From: Medicago truncatula
Taxonomy: Eukaryota > Streptophyta > Magnoliopsida > Fabales > Fabaceae
Assembly (NCBI RefSeq): GCF_003473485.1
Contig: NC_053043.1
Location: 10,798,001 to 10,862,000 of the forward strand
Direction: 5' to 3'
Length of the DNA: 64,000 bases
Positions 1-11,605 of this stretch are shown piece after piece. Both the position numbers and the translations under genes were made by a program. The notes under the pieces are model-generated. The model was not told the origin of the DNA. It worked only from the letters and a program-made list of their open reading frames with translations, and made no database searches. Position 1 is the first letter of the stretch. Each line of letters starts with the position of its first letter.

Positions 1-2225
1 CACGATGCATTGGAAGTTGAAATAGTGAATAAGAAAGGAAGAAAACAAACAAATGGGAAGGAATTAAGATTAGCAGAAAATGTACGTTAGAGTAGTAGTA
101 TATTTATATGTCAGTCTCAAGGTTATGAAAGTTAAGTTAGGGTAATCCCAAATATACGTATCATATACTCCTATCTATGTCTATCATAAAGCTATCAATA
201 TGGACAAATTTTGTTGAAGGTATTTGTATTTATATGTGCAATTTAATTTTGTATACCATACAAATTATTGACTGAATGCATTAAAAGTATTCGTGCAGTT
301 ACCAACTCAAATGTTCACATGAGATCCTCCCCTAAATTTATTTTATCACTTTTGATGGAATTCTAATGAAATTATTTTTTGAAGCTGAAAATTTACTCCT
401 ACCTTGGAGTTTGGGTTGTATTTAGCCTTAAAAGTAGAAAGGGCCACGACAGCATACCATGGCAGTGAGTGGGGTTTTTCATCTCATAAACACTCTCAAG
501 TCTCATCTCATCCATCCTACTACCTATTACCAAATCCAAATCTCCAACACTGCAACTTTGTCCCCATTGTCCCCACCATCCATCTTTGTGTTTGTGCTGC
601 TTCTCTCCTTTCCTTGTCCATCACATCACTATCCCACTCAATTAAACATATGTTGTACCACATATTATTAACATTTATAAGAAAGTGGTACTATGGTGTG
701 ATGTAATTTTTTTTTTAATAAAGTGGTGATGTAATTTTTAAAAATACGATTATTTTATTTTATTTTTTACTATAAATTATTAGTTATTTTTTAAATGAAA
801 GCTAGAGAAACAAATTAAATATTCAAGTAGTCCTAAATTGATTAAATACCCAATTTGTTTAAAAGAAATTTGTCAAAATATTAGTATATTATGGTACCAC
901 ATATTATTAACATTAAAATTCATAAATTGTTAAAACCTAAAAAAAATAAAAATTCATAAGTTGTCTTATAAGAACGTGGTACTATGGTGTGATGTAATTT
1001 TTTTGAATAGTGTGGTATTATCAACCTCCTCGCCTATATAAGTGCGACTCAGTGTCATGCTCACGGTACAACTCATTCACCATTTTTCACATAAATTCAC
1101 CTCATTTTAATACTGACTTGAACATTGGAGGGTCAACGTGCATGCAGACATCATTCTCCTCCATCGTATAAGATTGTCTTGCTCCACGTCAAAACATTGC
1201 GCACCACCACTACAATAACTATTTCTATCGGAGAATCACCACTACATTTCTCTTATCTTCACTGAACAGATCAACTTTAATATATTATGTTTATATCTAT
1301 GAATACATAATTGAATGGGCGACAATGGAAGTTCACATGCACCAAATCCATAAAATTTAAATGGAAAAAGAGGGAGAAGAAAACAAAGTCATTGAATGGA
1401 TTGACCTTAAGGAGCAATCAACATTTTCGCTTTCAACAATGATGAAAGTCAAAGATAATGGAAATGGGACAAGTTTGGGTCACATCTTGCTTTCACTACG
1501 TTGGTTCCATTATCTTTCTCTATTTAATTGAGACCCACTACGTTTACTATTTACACCGACACGGCTTCAACATCAACTTTAGTAGAAACATTTTTTTTTT
1601 TATATGAAAACTTTAGCAACATTTTGCTAGAAGAAGTTTTAACCACACTATACCACTATTTTATTCGTTTTGAAATATCACTAAACAAAATTGTTCAAAT
1701 TCTCTAGATAATAGATGGAGATATTGGAGTTTGTGACCGTGTCAACAACGTTCACGAGTGGAGCTATTTGATAACCGTGTTGAAGTTGGAACCAAGGAAA
1801 TTGAATCACAGTCCAACTATCCTCATAAATTCTTTAAAGCTGCATTGTCGTGAAGTTAGGACCCGATCTACCTTGAAGGACATAACACAAAATATAAGGC
1901 TGCATTGTCAATATAAATATTCAACCAAATTCATATATGTTCAAACATAAATTCGACACAGTCGAAATAGTAACACTTTGAATACATTCAACCAAATTCA
2001 TACACTTTAAAACTCAAACTTATTCAACATTCAACCAAGTTTATGACATAAACACTAATATACATACATACGGAACGTGTTGAAAATAACCAAATTTATG
2101 CATAATTTGTGACATAAATGTTGCGGTAATAAAATACTAATGTACAACAAAGTTATTAAAATCGGGTGGAAACATCAAAATACATAAAAAAGAAATAACT
2201 ATAGAACCGTCCGTCTGTATAATCT
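1..2225. other. AT-rich intergenic stretch with LTR-like relic
   Basis: I find no convincing gene here; the short open frames at 404-706 and 1768-1950 have no recognisable domain. A TATA-like CTATATAAG at 1034-1042 is followed by a more GC-rich stretch up to about 1250. Its wording (a GGAGGGTCAACGTGC block near 1128) resembles the LTRs of large legume gypsy elements, so I read it as a retrotransposon relic rather than a host promoter. A block around 654-704 is repeated at 894-1005, with an insertion in the second copy. Confidence 0.4.
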
Positions 2226-2885
2226 GAATACGTCCTCCTCTTCCTCCCACGCCTCACTCAACACTAGATAATCAGATCCATTTCTTCAGCAATCTTATTT
2301 ACAATACCATATAGATCATCGTAAGTGGTACCAATTTCCATCTCATCCAATGCCAAGAGCCTAATCCTCCTCCATAACTGCAAAGTATCCAGAGTTTCAT
2401 TGACATTCTCCTACTCTATCATGACCTTCATATTTATCGGCCTAGGCAGGAGCCAATAGCATGGGATGAGAGATCTTGTAGAACCATGAAACCCAAAACA
2501 GCTTGTCGCATGTCTTCAGGTACAACATGCAACAAGTAATCTTGTAATGTCTAATATATTTGAAAGGCATTTAGCTCTGGTGCGACTGAGGGGGTGCCTT
2601 AGAGTGCTTTGAATATGTCCATATTACTTCATCACAAGCTCTAGCAAGTGGTGATAGTTCATCTTGCGGTCACACTCAATCCATCTAAAGAACTAACTTA
2701 TATCATCAAACGGACACGTCTGATGATGAAGGTCATATTGGTTGAAGCTAACATCATCTACCTCTACACGATCCAAGAAGGTCATGTAGTTATTCGGTGA
2801 CTTATGACCCATGGCAAGACTGAATCGGGTTGCGTGTGGCCTGTCTTCAGTATATTTGGGGTCGAATACAAAGAGAATTTCTTAA
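2226..2885 (-). pseudogene. plant mobile domain (PMD)-like relic
   Basis: Translating the minus strand from about 2880 downward gives a short stretch containing THE words RPHATRFS, NNYMTFLDRVEVDDVSF and HHQTCPFDDIS, then a stop, then FFRWIECDRKMNYHHLLELVM. This pattern (a basic R-F stretch, then DRVEADDV, then PFD) resembles the C-terminal half of plant mobile domain proteins, which are MULE- or gypsy-associated or domesticated. The frame is broken by at least one in-frame stop and no start or full domain is visible. Identification is from memory of the family pattern, so it is tentative. Confidence 0.35.
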
Positions 2886-2983
2886 AAGAATAAAGTATAG
2901 TTAGATTAATAAAATGATCGTCTATACGTATATAAGTAAATTTTATTGCATCATTGTATATATTAAATAAATATGTTTTAGCA

Positions 2984-2991
2984 ATTTATTA
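2984..2991. repeat. left 8-bp target-site duplication of hAT element
   Basis: ATTTATTA directly precedes the element end CAGGCACGG. The same 8 bp follows the right end at 4171-4178. An 8-bp duplication is the hallmark of hAT insertion. Confidence 0.85.
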
Positions 2992-4170
2992 CAGGCACGG
3001 ATGCAAGTAGAGGGTTTTGGGGTCAGCTGACCCCACTCTTTGTCAATTTTTTTAACCAATAATACCATATTTTTATATGTTTGACCCCACTATAATATTC
3101 TTCTTTAAGAAAACCCCACTTTAATTTTTTAGGTTGCTCACACATAACTCAATTTATACACTTGAGACAAACAATATAAACTATTATATTATATTTGTTA
3201 AAAATAGTAGTACTACATTTACTTTATACATTGAAAGAAAAGATCAAGATATTGTAAATGCTATGTCATTAGTTAAAGTTTCAAAGAATAGATTGCAAAA
3301 GATGAGAGAAGATGGCTGACATAATTTACTATGTGAAGTGTCATTGTTTTGTGAGAAGCAAAATATTGACATTGTAAATATGGATGATGCATTCATGTTA
3401 CAAGGAAAACCAAGGCGTAAACTTCAAAAGGTTTCAAACTTGTATCACTTTCAAGTTGAGCATGTGATTGATAGACAACTTCAAGAGCTTAATAATCGAT
3501 TCATCGAGGTGAGTAGTGAATTGCTTATTGTGTAGCAAGCTTAAATCCAAGAGATTCATTTTTTGCATTTGACAAGGAGAAGTTGGTTAATTTGGCTCGA
3601 TTTTATCCATCAGAATTTTCTTCTTTGGAGCTTACGGGAATAGGCAATCAACTTGAAAATTATATCATGGATGTTCGTTCATGTGAACAGTTTTCTAATT
3701 TAGATGGGATTAGTGATCTTTCAAGAAAGATGGTGGAAACTAGAAGACATATTGCTTATCTAATGGTGTATTTACTTTTGAAGTTAGCATTACTTTTACC
3801 TGTGGCTACTGCAACTGTTGAAAGGAGTTTCTCTGCTATGAAATTTGTGAAGAATCAATTGCGCAACCGTATGGGAGATGAGTTTTTGAATGGTTGTTTG
3901 GTAACATACATTGAGAGTGATATATTTTATAGTGTTGAAAATGAAAAAATCTTGCAACGCTTTCAAAATATGACGTCACGAAGAGGGAAATTGTAATTCT
4001 TCGTGTCTTTAGTTTTTTGATATAGTCATATACTTTTTGTAATTTTCACTATTTTGCTTAATGGTAATGACTTCATCATTTTAATGGTTATGGTTTTATA
4101 TATTTTTGTTTAAATATATAATGATAAACGATCTTGACCCCACTTTCTAAAATTTCTGGATCCGTCCCTG
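2992..4170 (+). mobile_element. hAT-superfamily transposon, internally deleted (1179 bp)
   Basis: The left end begins CAGGCACGGATGCA and the right end, read on the other strand, begins CAGGGACGGATCCA. These are imperfect terminal inverted repeats of the type found in plant Ac-like hAT elements. Exact copies of ATTTATTA flank the element at 2984-2991 and 4171-4178. A GGGGTCAGCTGACCCC palindrome near 3019-3034 and a GACCCCACTTTC word near the right end look like subterminal repeats. The interior keeps only fragments of a transposase frame, so the copy is non-autonomous. Confidence 0.85.
3134..3996 (+). pseudogene. hAT transposase remnant (C-terminal dimerisation region)
   Basis: Three short frames cover 3134-3319, 3338-3535 and 3583-3996, separated by stops and frame changes. 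The last encodes 137 residues with LLPVATATVERSFSAMKFVK followed by LRNRMGDEFLNGCLV. This is the signature of the hAT C-terminal dimerisation domain of TTF-type or ZMYM1-like plant hAT transposases. The middle frame has the DAFMLQGKPRRKLQ and FQVEHVIDRQLQELNNRF words typical of the same family. The N-terminal zinc finger and most of the RNase H-like catalytic core are missing, so the protein cannot be active. Confidence 0.8.
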
Positions 4171-4178
4171 ATTTATTA
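4171..4178. repeat. right 8-bp target-site duplication of hAT element
   Basis: ATTTATTA follows CCGTCCCTG and is identical to the left copy at 2984-2991. Confidence 0.85.
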
Positions 4179-4744
4179 TAAAAAAAACAATATTAATGAT
4201 AGATTTACAAAGATATTTGAATAATATTAATTGTAAGATTTTAAAATATTTAACGAGTATATTAAAAACTGCAAATGTCATCAATATATGTAGTTAGTTA
4301 ATTAGTTATTGGTTAATGAAAATCGAAAAAAGTAGTATTTCAGTTTAATATCAAGGAATTTATTTTTCACAACAGATTAAACCAAAGACTTTCCCTAAGG
4401 AATATGTGCGTACATTTTTTTTTTTTGTAGACCTTACAGGCTTCTACTAAGACATCATTAGAAGATGAAAAAAATAATCTGGAATTTCTTTCAATTGGCT
4501 AACATTGTATTATTTCCAAATCACAAACAAACTAGTTTCTCTTTTCAATGTTGCTTTTTCTTCTTTTACTTTCTCTAAAGAGAGTCATCATGAACAAGTT
4601 GTTCACCTTAATACAATATCCATGAACCTTAGGTCAAAGATATCAAATTGTAGAACATAAAATAAGTCACATGACACGGTGTTACCACACCTCAGTGAGA
4701 AACCCTTTCTACAAGTGATTGTACGAGGTTTTTGATGAACTAAC

Positions 4745-4965
4745 TATTTGCATGTTTGGATTAACAATGTGTTTGACAAAATCACAATGACACCGTGATT
4801 TTGTTGAAGCTCCAAAGTGCAGTTTTTGCGAAAGTCACGGAGACATCATGTTGCTGCCACACTCACCGTGATTTTGTTTGAAGCTCAAAAGTGTAGCTTT
4901 TGCAAAAATCATGGTAACACATCGTGATTCCGCCAAACTCACCCACAATCCGAACACGCGGTATA
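4745..4965. mobile_element. foldback MITE-like element with GTTTGGATT ends
   Basis: The left part reads TGTTTGGATTAACAATGTG and the right part ends ACAATCCGAACAC, giving short inverted ends. In between, the block CACCGTGATTTTGTT, then GAAGCTC, then AGTGTAGCTTTTGC occurs twice with variation. It ends about 20 bp downstream of the RBR gene stop codon and probably overlaps that gene's 3' UTR. No clear target-site duplication was seen. Confidence 0.45.
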
Positions 4966-4980
4966 AGATGTAGCACAATT

Positions 4981-7900
4981 TTATTGCATGTAATCTTCAT
5001 AATAGTTGTCACTTATCACAGACACAAATCTCTCTAGCCATGGAAGTTGATGAAGATCCTTCAAAGGGTCCACAAATGATTCTGTACATTGAGGAGGAGG
5101 AGATTGATAGGGATTATGGTCACTGAGACTAAAACCTCCATCAAGGAACCGTTGTATAAGCGCAAGTTGCGACCGTTCTTGATCTGAGTACGCATCCATG
5201 ATCATAGAAGTCTCCCATGACCATTGTTCTGATTCTTGAAGGGAGTTTGTCAAGCTGTCTTCATCCCAGAATGCACATTGACATGTTTGTTGGCCGTCCC
5301 TGTACTCAGCACCACAAGAATAGCAGAACTCATGACCGCACCTGAAAATTTAGACACATGAAATCAAAACTATTGTGACCCATGAAGCAATGACATGGAC
5401 ATGGACATTAAACAGGACATTGACACGACGACACCAATAATAATTTGGGAAAATGAAATATTTGAATACAACCACGACATGTGTTAGACATTAGACATGC
5501 CACTTCATAGTGCTACATAGAAGTGTCTGCTTATGTTATACTAAAGAAATTCAACATAGACTTCTAAACTTCTCAACAATCTATCATATCATTATCAAAT
5601 ATACAACATACTTTAAACCTTAGAACAAAGTTATCAACATGCAAATGGCAAGGCTATTTTTTGAATCGTGATCTTGTATCTTATCGTTATCAGTTAATAT
5701 GGTATCAAAGGGATATAGCTCTAAAAAGGCAATGTAAATAAGTACCAATAAAATGAAGGAAAATATTAGTAGCTCTAACCCAAAGTTAACCATATAAATC
5801 TAAATAAAATATGGCACTGGAGTATCTCCTTCCAGTAATACCAATTGATATGTTAGTATGCCGGTTTGATCCACCGTTGAGCATAAAATACATTGTTTTC
5901 TAGGGTGTCTACAACGTTTCCATTAAATGAACAAAAAGGTTCAATCCTACATTCAAGGGTTGAGCCTAATTTAAGCGATTTCATTCCATCTTGGATTTGG
6001 AAAATGTCCCTTATTCTATTTTCAATTTTTTTTGGTGGTGGCCGGGGTTTGAACCCCGGACCTTGCATATATTATGCATCGTCCCTACCAACTGAGCTAA
6101 GCTCACGAGGACTTAATCTATTTTCATTAAATTAACATAAAGGGTCACTTACTCTTATTAAATAACACTAATGAAAATTTACTAGTATACTTGAGCAATT
6201 TCAGATAACTGAAAGTATTAATTTGATAGAGAGGAATTAAGTGCATAACAGGCACAAATACGAAGTGTTCTGTGCTTCGCTCCTGTTCATTCTTCGCTGC
6301 CAATGAATGCCAGTACTGATCATATTCATTAAACAGTTTCAAACATTATTCTTAAAATGTAAGCTGGTCCTAACTACTCTAAAAAAAAAAGTTGGTCCTA
6401 ACTCAACCATAGAAAACTAGCTTGTAAGGTAAGAATTGCCCAAGCTTTATAAGCAATACATAGGTCATATCTCTGGTCGACGTGGGAATCTCAACAATCC
6501 CCTCACAATCCAGATTAGACATCTCAAGTGTGGATAATGCAGGTGGAATAACATGGATCCCAGTAATTATATTATCTTTTTTACCAGCCCAAGCTAATAC
6601 AAAATACTTTCAGCTTTGATGCATAGAGTTCACCTTAAACCGGCACATAATCTATCCTACACCAATAAAACTTATTAAAATCAATGTAACCTAAATGGCT
6701 GATCATCTCAGGATGACCACTTCTGCAAGTTAGTTGGCAGACTCAGCTTTGCTCTTCTCAAGCCTTAAAATTATTTAGCTTTCCGATCACAAAACTATTT
6801 TCAAATCTTACATCCTCTTCTCTCACATCTATCCAATAAAATATCCATGTAATGCCTTTTATATCTCCAACCATAAACAATTTAATAATAGTGAAAGCAA
6901 TTGAAACAAGCTCTCTTTATCTATCTCTTTCCATACAGCACATTTAGTTTACTCACCTTTGCAACCAAATTAATAAGAACAAGAACAAGAAATGAAAATA
7001 GAAAATGTTCACAAGCCCCTAGTTTTTTGCTTTAGTTGTTTCATAAAACTATTCTGCTTTCAGTATTATCAAAACGAAAGAAAATTTGATCATTCTAATA
7101 ATGCCCTTGTTCAGAAAACATATACTATTATAGAACTCACTACCCAGTCCCAACTAATTACCCAGTAATCTGAATCAATTTGAACCTATACTATTATAGA
7201 ACTCACTACCCAGTCCCAACTAATTACCCAGTAATCTGAATCAATTTGAACCTGCAGCATTAGGCCATAGATTACATTGAGTGCACTGGGTCGTAGATTT
7301 CATTGAGTATAGTAATCTGAAACTGATATTGAGGTCTGAACATTACATATATAACCGAGAAATGATATTTGTATAACCATTTTTGGGACAGCCTTTTTTT
7401 CCTCTTCTTTGGAGACAAACAATAGAAAGAGTAAGAACACAATGTTGTCGCAAACCACGTTGATTGTACAAATATCATTTCTCATTTGTATTAAGGTTAC
7501 TATTGAGAGTCCCGCATTGATTGAGATATGATATGAATATATGTTTATAAGTGGGAGACATGCATCGCCTTACAAACCACTTTTGTGGGATTGAGTTAGG
7601 CCCAAGGGCCAAGTACAACCAAAATTCTAAGTTGGTATTAGAGCTCCAAAATTCTCCGTAGCACCACCCACTATCAGACCACTCAAGTCACGCTCTAGGT
7701 CCAATCATGGACATGAGAGGGGTGTGGTGGGTGCTTATAAGTAAGAGGCATCTCTCACCTTATAAGCCGGTTTCGTAGGGTTGCGTTTGGCCCAACCCAA
7801 TTTCTAAGCAACATAAAAATGTCAAGTGGTGTAATTCTCAAACAGAAATTGAAGCAAACCCAAATCCTAAATTAACAAGGCTTATGAGATGAGGCCCAAA

Positions 7901-10135
7901 AGGAAGGATACGCCTAATCAAAGTATGAAGTGTGATGCACCTGGTCATATTTAGGGGAGAGATGGGGAAGTAGCCAACTGCCTATGTGGCAAGAGTAGTT
8001 GTGATGCATGTTCGGGGAAGGTGAGTATATGTATATGGTTAGCAAAATGCATATAAAATGAACCAGCATTTTCTTTTCATTTTCAAATAAAGAGAAGTTG
8101 TGTCTTACCGGCATGTCATGTGGTAACAACCTTGAGTAAGCTCAATCATTATACGACACTGCTGACAACGCTTCCACCTTTTATTCTGAGCAAGACGATG
8201 CAAGGTAATGTCAGAAGCATCTCTCTCCTCTTCCGGCAAACTCTGAAATTCTTCACAGCTCATGGAAGAATGCCAAGGAACACCACAGCCCACGCAGATA
8301 AACCTCTGACAAACAGGACACTCGATACAAGAATTGTCCGACTGACTAGATGAACCGTCCATTGCTGATAAACACTCGCAAGGATCAAGGAGAACAGAAC
8401 AATTTGGAAATGGACAATAAAATCTTTCTGACTGGGCAATATTTGCTTCTGAAAGGGCTTTCTCGAGAGATTCAAAGGAGATGAATGGAAGAAAAGATTT
8501 GCACTCGGGTGTAGAGATACAATATCTGCATCCTGGTTGAGGACATCTTATAGGGACTTGACAACATTGTAGTTTACCGTCAGCATAGGACCTCAAGCAA
8601 TGTGAACAGAATGTGTGTGAACATTTCAAGGTAATCATCATTGGCACTGGCTTGTCGTCGCAACAAATAGAACAGTTCTCGAGCAATTTTTCGTCATTTA
8701 CTGGAAAAGTGACGAGCCCCATAGCTACTGTGGCCAACTGCATTGGCTGCTCAAGATCAATGCTTGGTATAAGCTTCAGATCAAAAGTTTCAAAATTATT
8801 GGCATGTTCCAAAATCCTTTCTCTCAGTGCCATCAAAAGCGGCATGTCCAAATTTTTCTCAGCCGTTATCTGTCAAAAAAATCCACATTCAAACAAACAT
8901 AGTTAAAGACAAGGGCATGCTAAAAACACACAGTTAAGAGTTAATAGAGGTTATGTCAAAGCATGGCTTCTAGAACACAAACCTCTTAAAACAATATCAT
9001 ATGCAAACTAAAGAAACTAAACAAGGGGTCCAAAGAGAGGAAAATTCAGATCAAGGAAATCAGAAGTAAATGATATACATTCAAGATACAAATTACAATA
9101 AGAAAATATAAAATTTGAAATGAAAATACCATTGCACATTTAAGCACGCCCAAGAATTGACCAAGACTTTAGAGTATGCAACAGAAAATATTATAATGCT
9201 TACCTCAGAGTTCATCCACAAAAGTAAAACATGACACTGAGAAGCATACCTAAACAACTGGCGGCAAAAATAACAAGGCAACGCTTTAAACAGACATACA
9301 CGGTTGTTTGGATTGACTTATTTGAGTTTGTTTATTGCATGTTTGGTAGAGCATATGAAAACAACTTATTACATGGTCATACGCTCCTTTCAGCCTATTT
9401 CTATAAGCTTACCATGATAGTTTATTAAAACAACTATCTTATACGAAAACTATTTGACTTTATTTTATCAGTTGCTCTAGAAATAACATTTACATAAGCG
9501 CTTATTAGCTTTTGTTATAAGGGCTTAATTAAGGTGTATATCAAAACAGAGTAATGCTAAAAAGTAAATAAATAAAGTACAAGTGATTTTCAATTTAACA
9601 ATTATAGGGTTTGTCAGAATATTCATCAATATACATAAATTGTAATTGTCACAACAAATAAATCTTAAGTTCAATTACTGAATCACTCACTAACCTTAAA
9701 TAACAACTCAGAATCTGTGAAAGCATAAACCCTACGGATCTTGTTCTGCAAAGCTTCTAACAACCCATCCATGAGTGCCAAGTAATCAACCATAGGCTCC
9801 TCAGCATAAAAATCAAGCCTTTTCTGCACCCTTATAGGAGGAAGATTTGATGATCTTTCCATAAACACTCCAATTCCAGAAAACCCTGAAGTTGAATTTT
9901 CAACACCAGTAATTGATAATCCCTTAAAGAACATTCTTACTGAAAATTCATCAAGTTCTTCCTTCAACCCTTCCACCACTTTCTCCTCAGTTTCTTTCCA
10001 CTCTTCTTGTTCTTCTTCTCTTTCTTCATCATCTCTTTCTTCTGCATCTTCACAGCAACTGCAAAACTCATCTTCTTCTTCCTCCTCCTCATCATTAACA
10101 AATGGTTTATAATCTAAAAAAGGTTGATCCTCCAT
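4981..10135 (-). CDS. RBR (RING1-IBR-RING2) E3 ubiquitin-protein ligase with N-terminal RNase H-like domain
   Basis: The model has three exons: 10135-9695, 8869-8109 and 5341-4981. All borders are GT/AG and phases match, giving 520 aa. After an acidic N-terminus (about residues 13-35), residues 55-147 resemble an RNase H-like (RVT_3) fold, with DYLALMDGLLEALQ and YAFTDSELL. RING1 is near 213-264 (CSICCDD, CSHTFCSHCL), the IBR near 281-352 (FYCPFPNCSVLLD), and RING2 begins near 382 (CQQC). In RBR ligases the RING2 cysteine accepts ubiquitin as a thioester before transfer; here it is probably Cys395 in TQGCYHMTC. The second intron is 2.77 kb and packed with repeats. The last exon starts GTGCGGTCATGAGTTC and completes RING2 (CGHEFCYSCG). 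Met at 10135 was chosen because the acidic family-like N-terminus starts there; an in-frame Met at 10168 is possible. Substrates cannot be inferred. Confidence 0.9.
6025..6113 (-). mobile_element. tRNA-derived SINE fragment in RBR intron
   Basis: Read on the minus strand, the stretch has a pol III A-box (TAGCTCAGTTGG) and, about 40 bases on, a B-box inside a perfect T-arm-like stem (CCGGGGTTCAAACCCCGG), followed by an A-rich tail. The acceptor-stem halves do not pair, so this is a SINE head rather than a tRNA gene. It lies in intron 2 of the RBR gene, in the same orientation as the gene. Confidence 0.65.
7121..7252. repeat. perfect 66-bp tandem duplication
   Basis: The 66 bases 7121-7186 are repeated without change at 7187-7252, inside intron 2 of the RBR gene. 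Identity over the whole unit suggests a recent duplication. It could also be an assembly artefact. Confidence 0.85.
7357..7483. mobile_element. 127-bp MITE with GAGAAATGATATTTGTA inverted ends
   Basis: The left end reads GAGAAATGATATTTGTATAA and the right end, reversed, GAGAAATGATATTTGTACAA. These are near-perfect terminal inverted repeats of about 23 bp. A longer relative with similar termini and the same CCTCTTC/CTATTG-type interior lies at 19784-19964. It sits in intron 2 of the RBR gene. Confidence 0.65.
7500..7810. repeat. degenerate LTR-like repeat, two related segments
   Basis: Two segments (about 7550-7605 and 7730-7790) share a TTATAAGTggGAGaCATc..TCaCCTTA(c/t)AA..C word and end near GGGTTGxGTT(A/T)GGCC. 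This wording is common in legume LTR-retrotransposon ends. No paired TG/CA termini or duplication could be set, so this is a degraded intronic relic. Confidence 0.35.
9301..9550 (+). mobile_element. GTTTGGAT-family MITE in RBR intron 1
   Basis: The sequence starts GTTTGGATTGACTTATTTG and carries the motifs GAAAACAACTTATTAC, TGACTTTATTTTATC and TACATAAGCGCTTAT, ending near TTAATTAAGGTGTAT. The same motifs, in order or reversed, occur at 27895-27987 (AGO2-like gene, intron 1) and 39878-40075 (LIN-like gene, intron 2). This is a family of foldback DNA elements with hAT-like ends, abundant in legumes. Confidence 0.55.
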
Positions 10136-11286
10136 TTCCAAAAATAAAAAAATACCAGAGATTTTCAATTACAACAAAATCTCAAATTTCAGCATGGCCC
10201 ATCAACAAATTGACCTAAAAAATCAATTTTTTTAGCAACAAGAACAATTCCCAATAAAAAAATTACAAAAATGATGACCCTTTTGGACCCAATTGATGAA
10301 TCAAAGTAGAAAAATAGAAGTGAATAATTTGAAGAATGGGATTCACAAGAGGGTGTGTGTGATGATACTATAAGACCCAACAATCAAAATCGAATTTTTG
10401 GGACAAATCAATATGGACCCTCATTCATAGGTCATTCATTGACTTTGAGAGAGAGAGTGTGTGTGTATGAAGGTACCATTACCATACTCCTTATCTGTAA
10501 AGTGGTTGGAATTTGGTACTATTATTCTATTGTTGCTATTATTATCTAGCCTGTGATTCTTATACTATACTCTATTTTTATTTTATGGGAAACGTTAAAC
10601 ATCACTCTTAGGACATTGGTTAAAGGAGCAATAATATAAATATTGTGTGAGGAAGTGGTAAAAAGTGATGAATTCAATTTTTTAAAAGTTTAAAAATTGT
10701 AATCTTCAATGTAAAACTACTATTTTTGATTTTCTTAACCATTGCTATGAGAATACTGGTTAACAAGATCCTTATTTTATTAATATAGTATAAGAATAAG
10801 ATTATGCAAATAATTTAGAATTTTATATATAAATTGATTGTTTTTATATAAATAAAAAAAATTAGTAGATAAAAATTAAACTGTTCAGTGATCACATGGC
10901 ATCACCTAATTGTTGGTTGGTACAAAATAAGATGTTTGATTCCTCACCTTAGATTGACCTCATTATAATATATATCATTAAAGAAATAATAGGAGATTAT
11001 TTTGTCCATGTAAGAGGAATAGTTTGTCCATGTAAGAGGAAAGATGTTAATTGAGTGATATTACAAGTTCAAGGTACATAGAGGTAAGAGGAAAGAGATC
11101 AACAAAATTTTACAATATGTAAGTGTGATTGGTTGTGGAAAAAAAAAATTAAGAAGAGATAAATATGTAAGGGATATTATGAGAAATGTGAGAAAATAAA
11201 TGAAAAGTGATGTATTGTTTAGTATAAAGAAGATAGAGATTAGAGTTTGGAACCCATGTTTAAACATGTAACAATGTTAAAAAATT
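10136..11286. other. RBR gene 5' flank and spacer
   Basis: The stretch upstream of the RBR start holds a short GA/GT microsatellite at about 10447-10467. It also holds an 18-bp direct duplication (TTTGTCCATGTAAGAGGA) at 11001-11018 and 11023-11040. No gene or clear promoter element was recognised. Confidence 0.4.
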
Positions 11287-11605
11287 AGTTTAATTGCACT
11301 TTTACCTCTCTATCTTTTTAAAAGTTGTGCTTTTGATTTTTAACTAATTAAAATACAAAACAACCCCTATGTATTAGATATTTGGCAATTTTGGCCCCCA
11401 AAGCCACTTTTGACTTAGTCTTCGCTGACGTGGCACCTCACTTAAGGGATGTGGGTGCCACGTCAGCGAAGACTAAGTCAAAAGTGGCCTTGGGGGCCAA
11501 AACTGCCAAAGATCCAATACATAGGGGCTGTTTTGTATTTTAATTAGTTAGGGGGTCAAAACCGCAACTTTTGAAAAGATAGGGGGCCAAAAGTGCAATT
11601 AAGCC
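11287..11605. mobile_element. Mutator-like palindromic MITE (319 bp) with 9-bp TSD
   Basis: The element is almost a complete inverted repeat. The left arm begins near AGTTTAATTGCACTTTT and the right arm, reversed, GGCTTAATTGCACTTTT; the arms meet around a short loop at about 11436-11453. TAAAAAATT flanks it on both sides (11278-11286 and 11606-11614). A 9-bp duplication with long inverted arms indicates a Mutator-type origin. A half-copy of the same family lies at 58644-58790. The inner arms (GACTTAGTCTTCGCTGACG) match perfectly. Confidence 0.85.

Noticed and set aside
404-706. 100-residue open frame
   Set aside because: No recognisable domain, low-complexity Ser/Leu composition and overlap with a direct repeat; it looks like chance.
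6025-6113. Possible tRNA gene
   Set aside because: A- and B-boxes and a T-arm-like stem are present, but the acceptor stem does not pair and an A-rich tail follows. The same applies to 15437-15620, 37212-37324 and 42150-42336.
5853-6135. Open frames on both strands near 6.0 kb
   Set aside because: They cover the SINE in the RBR intron and have no protein similarity that I recognise.
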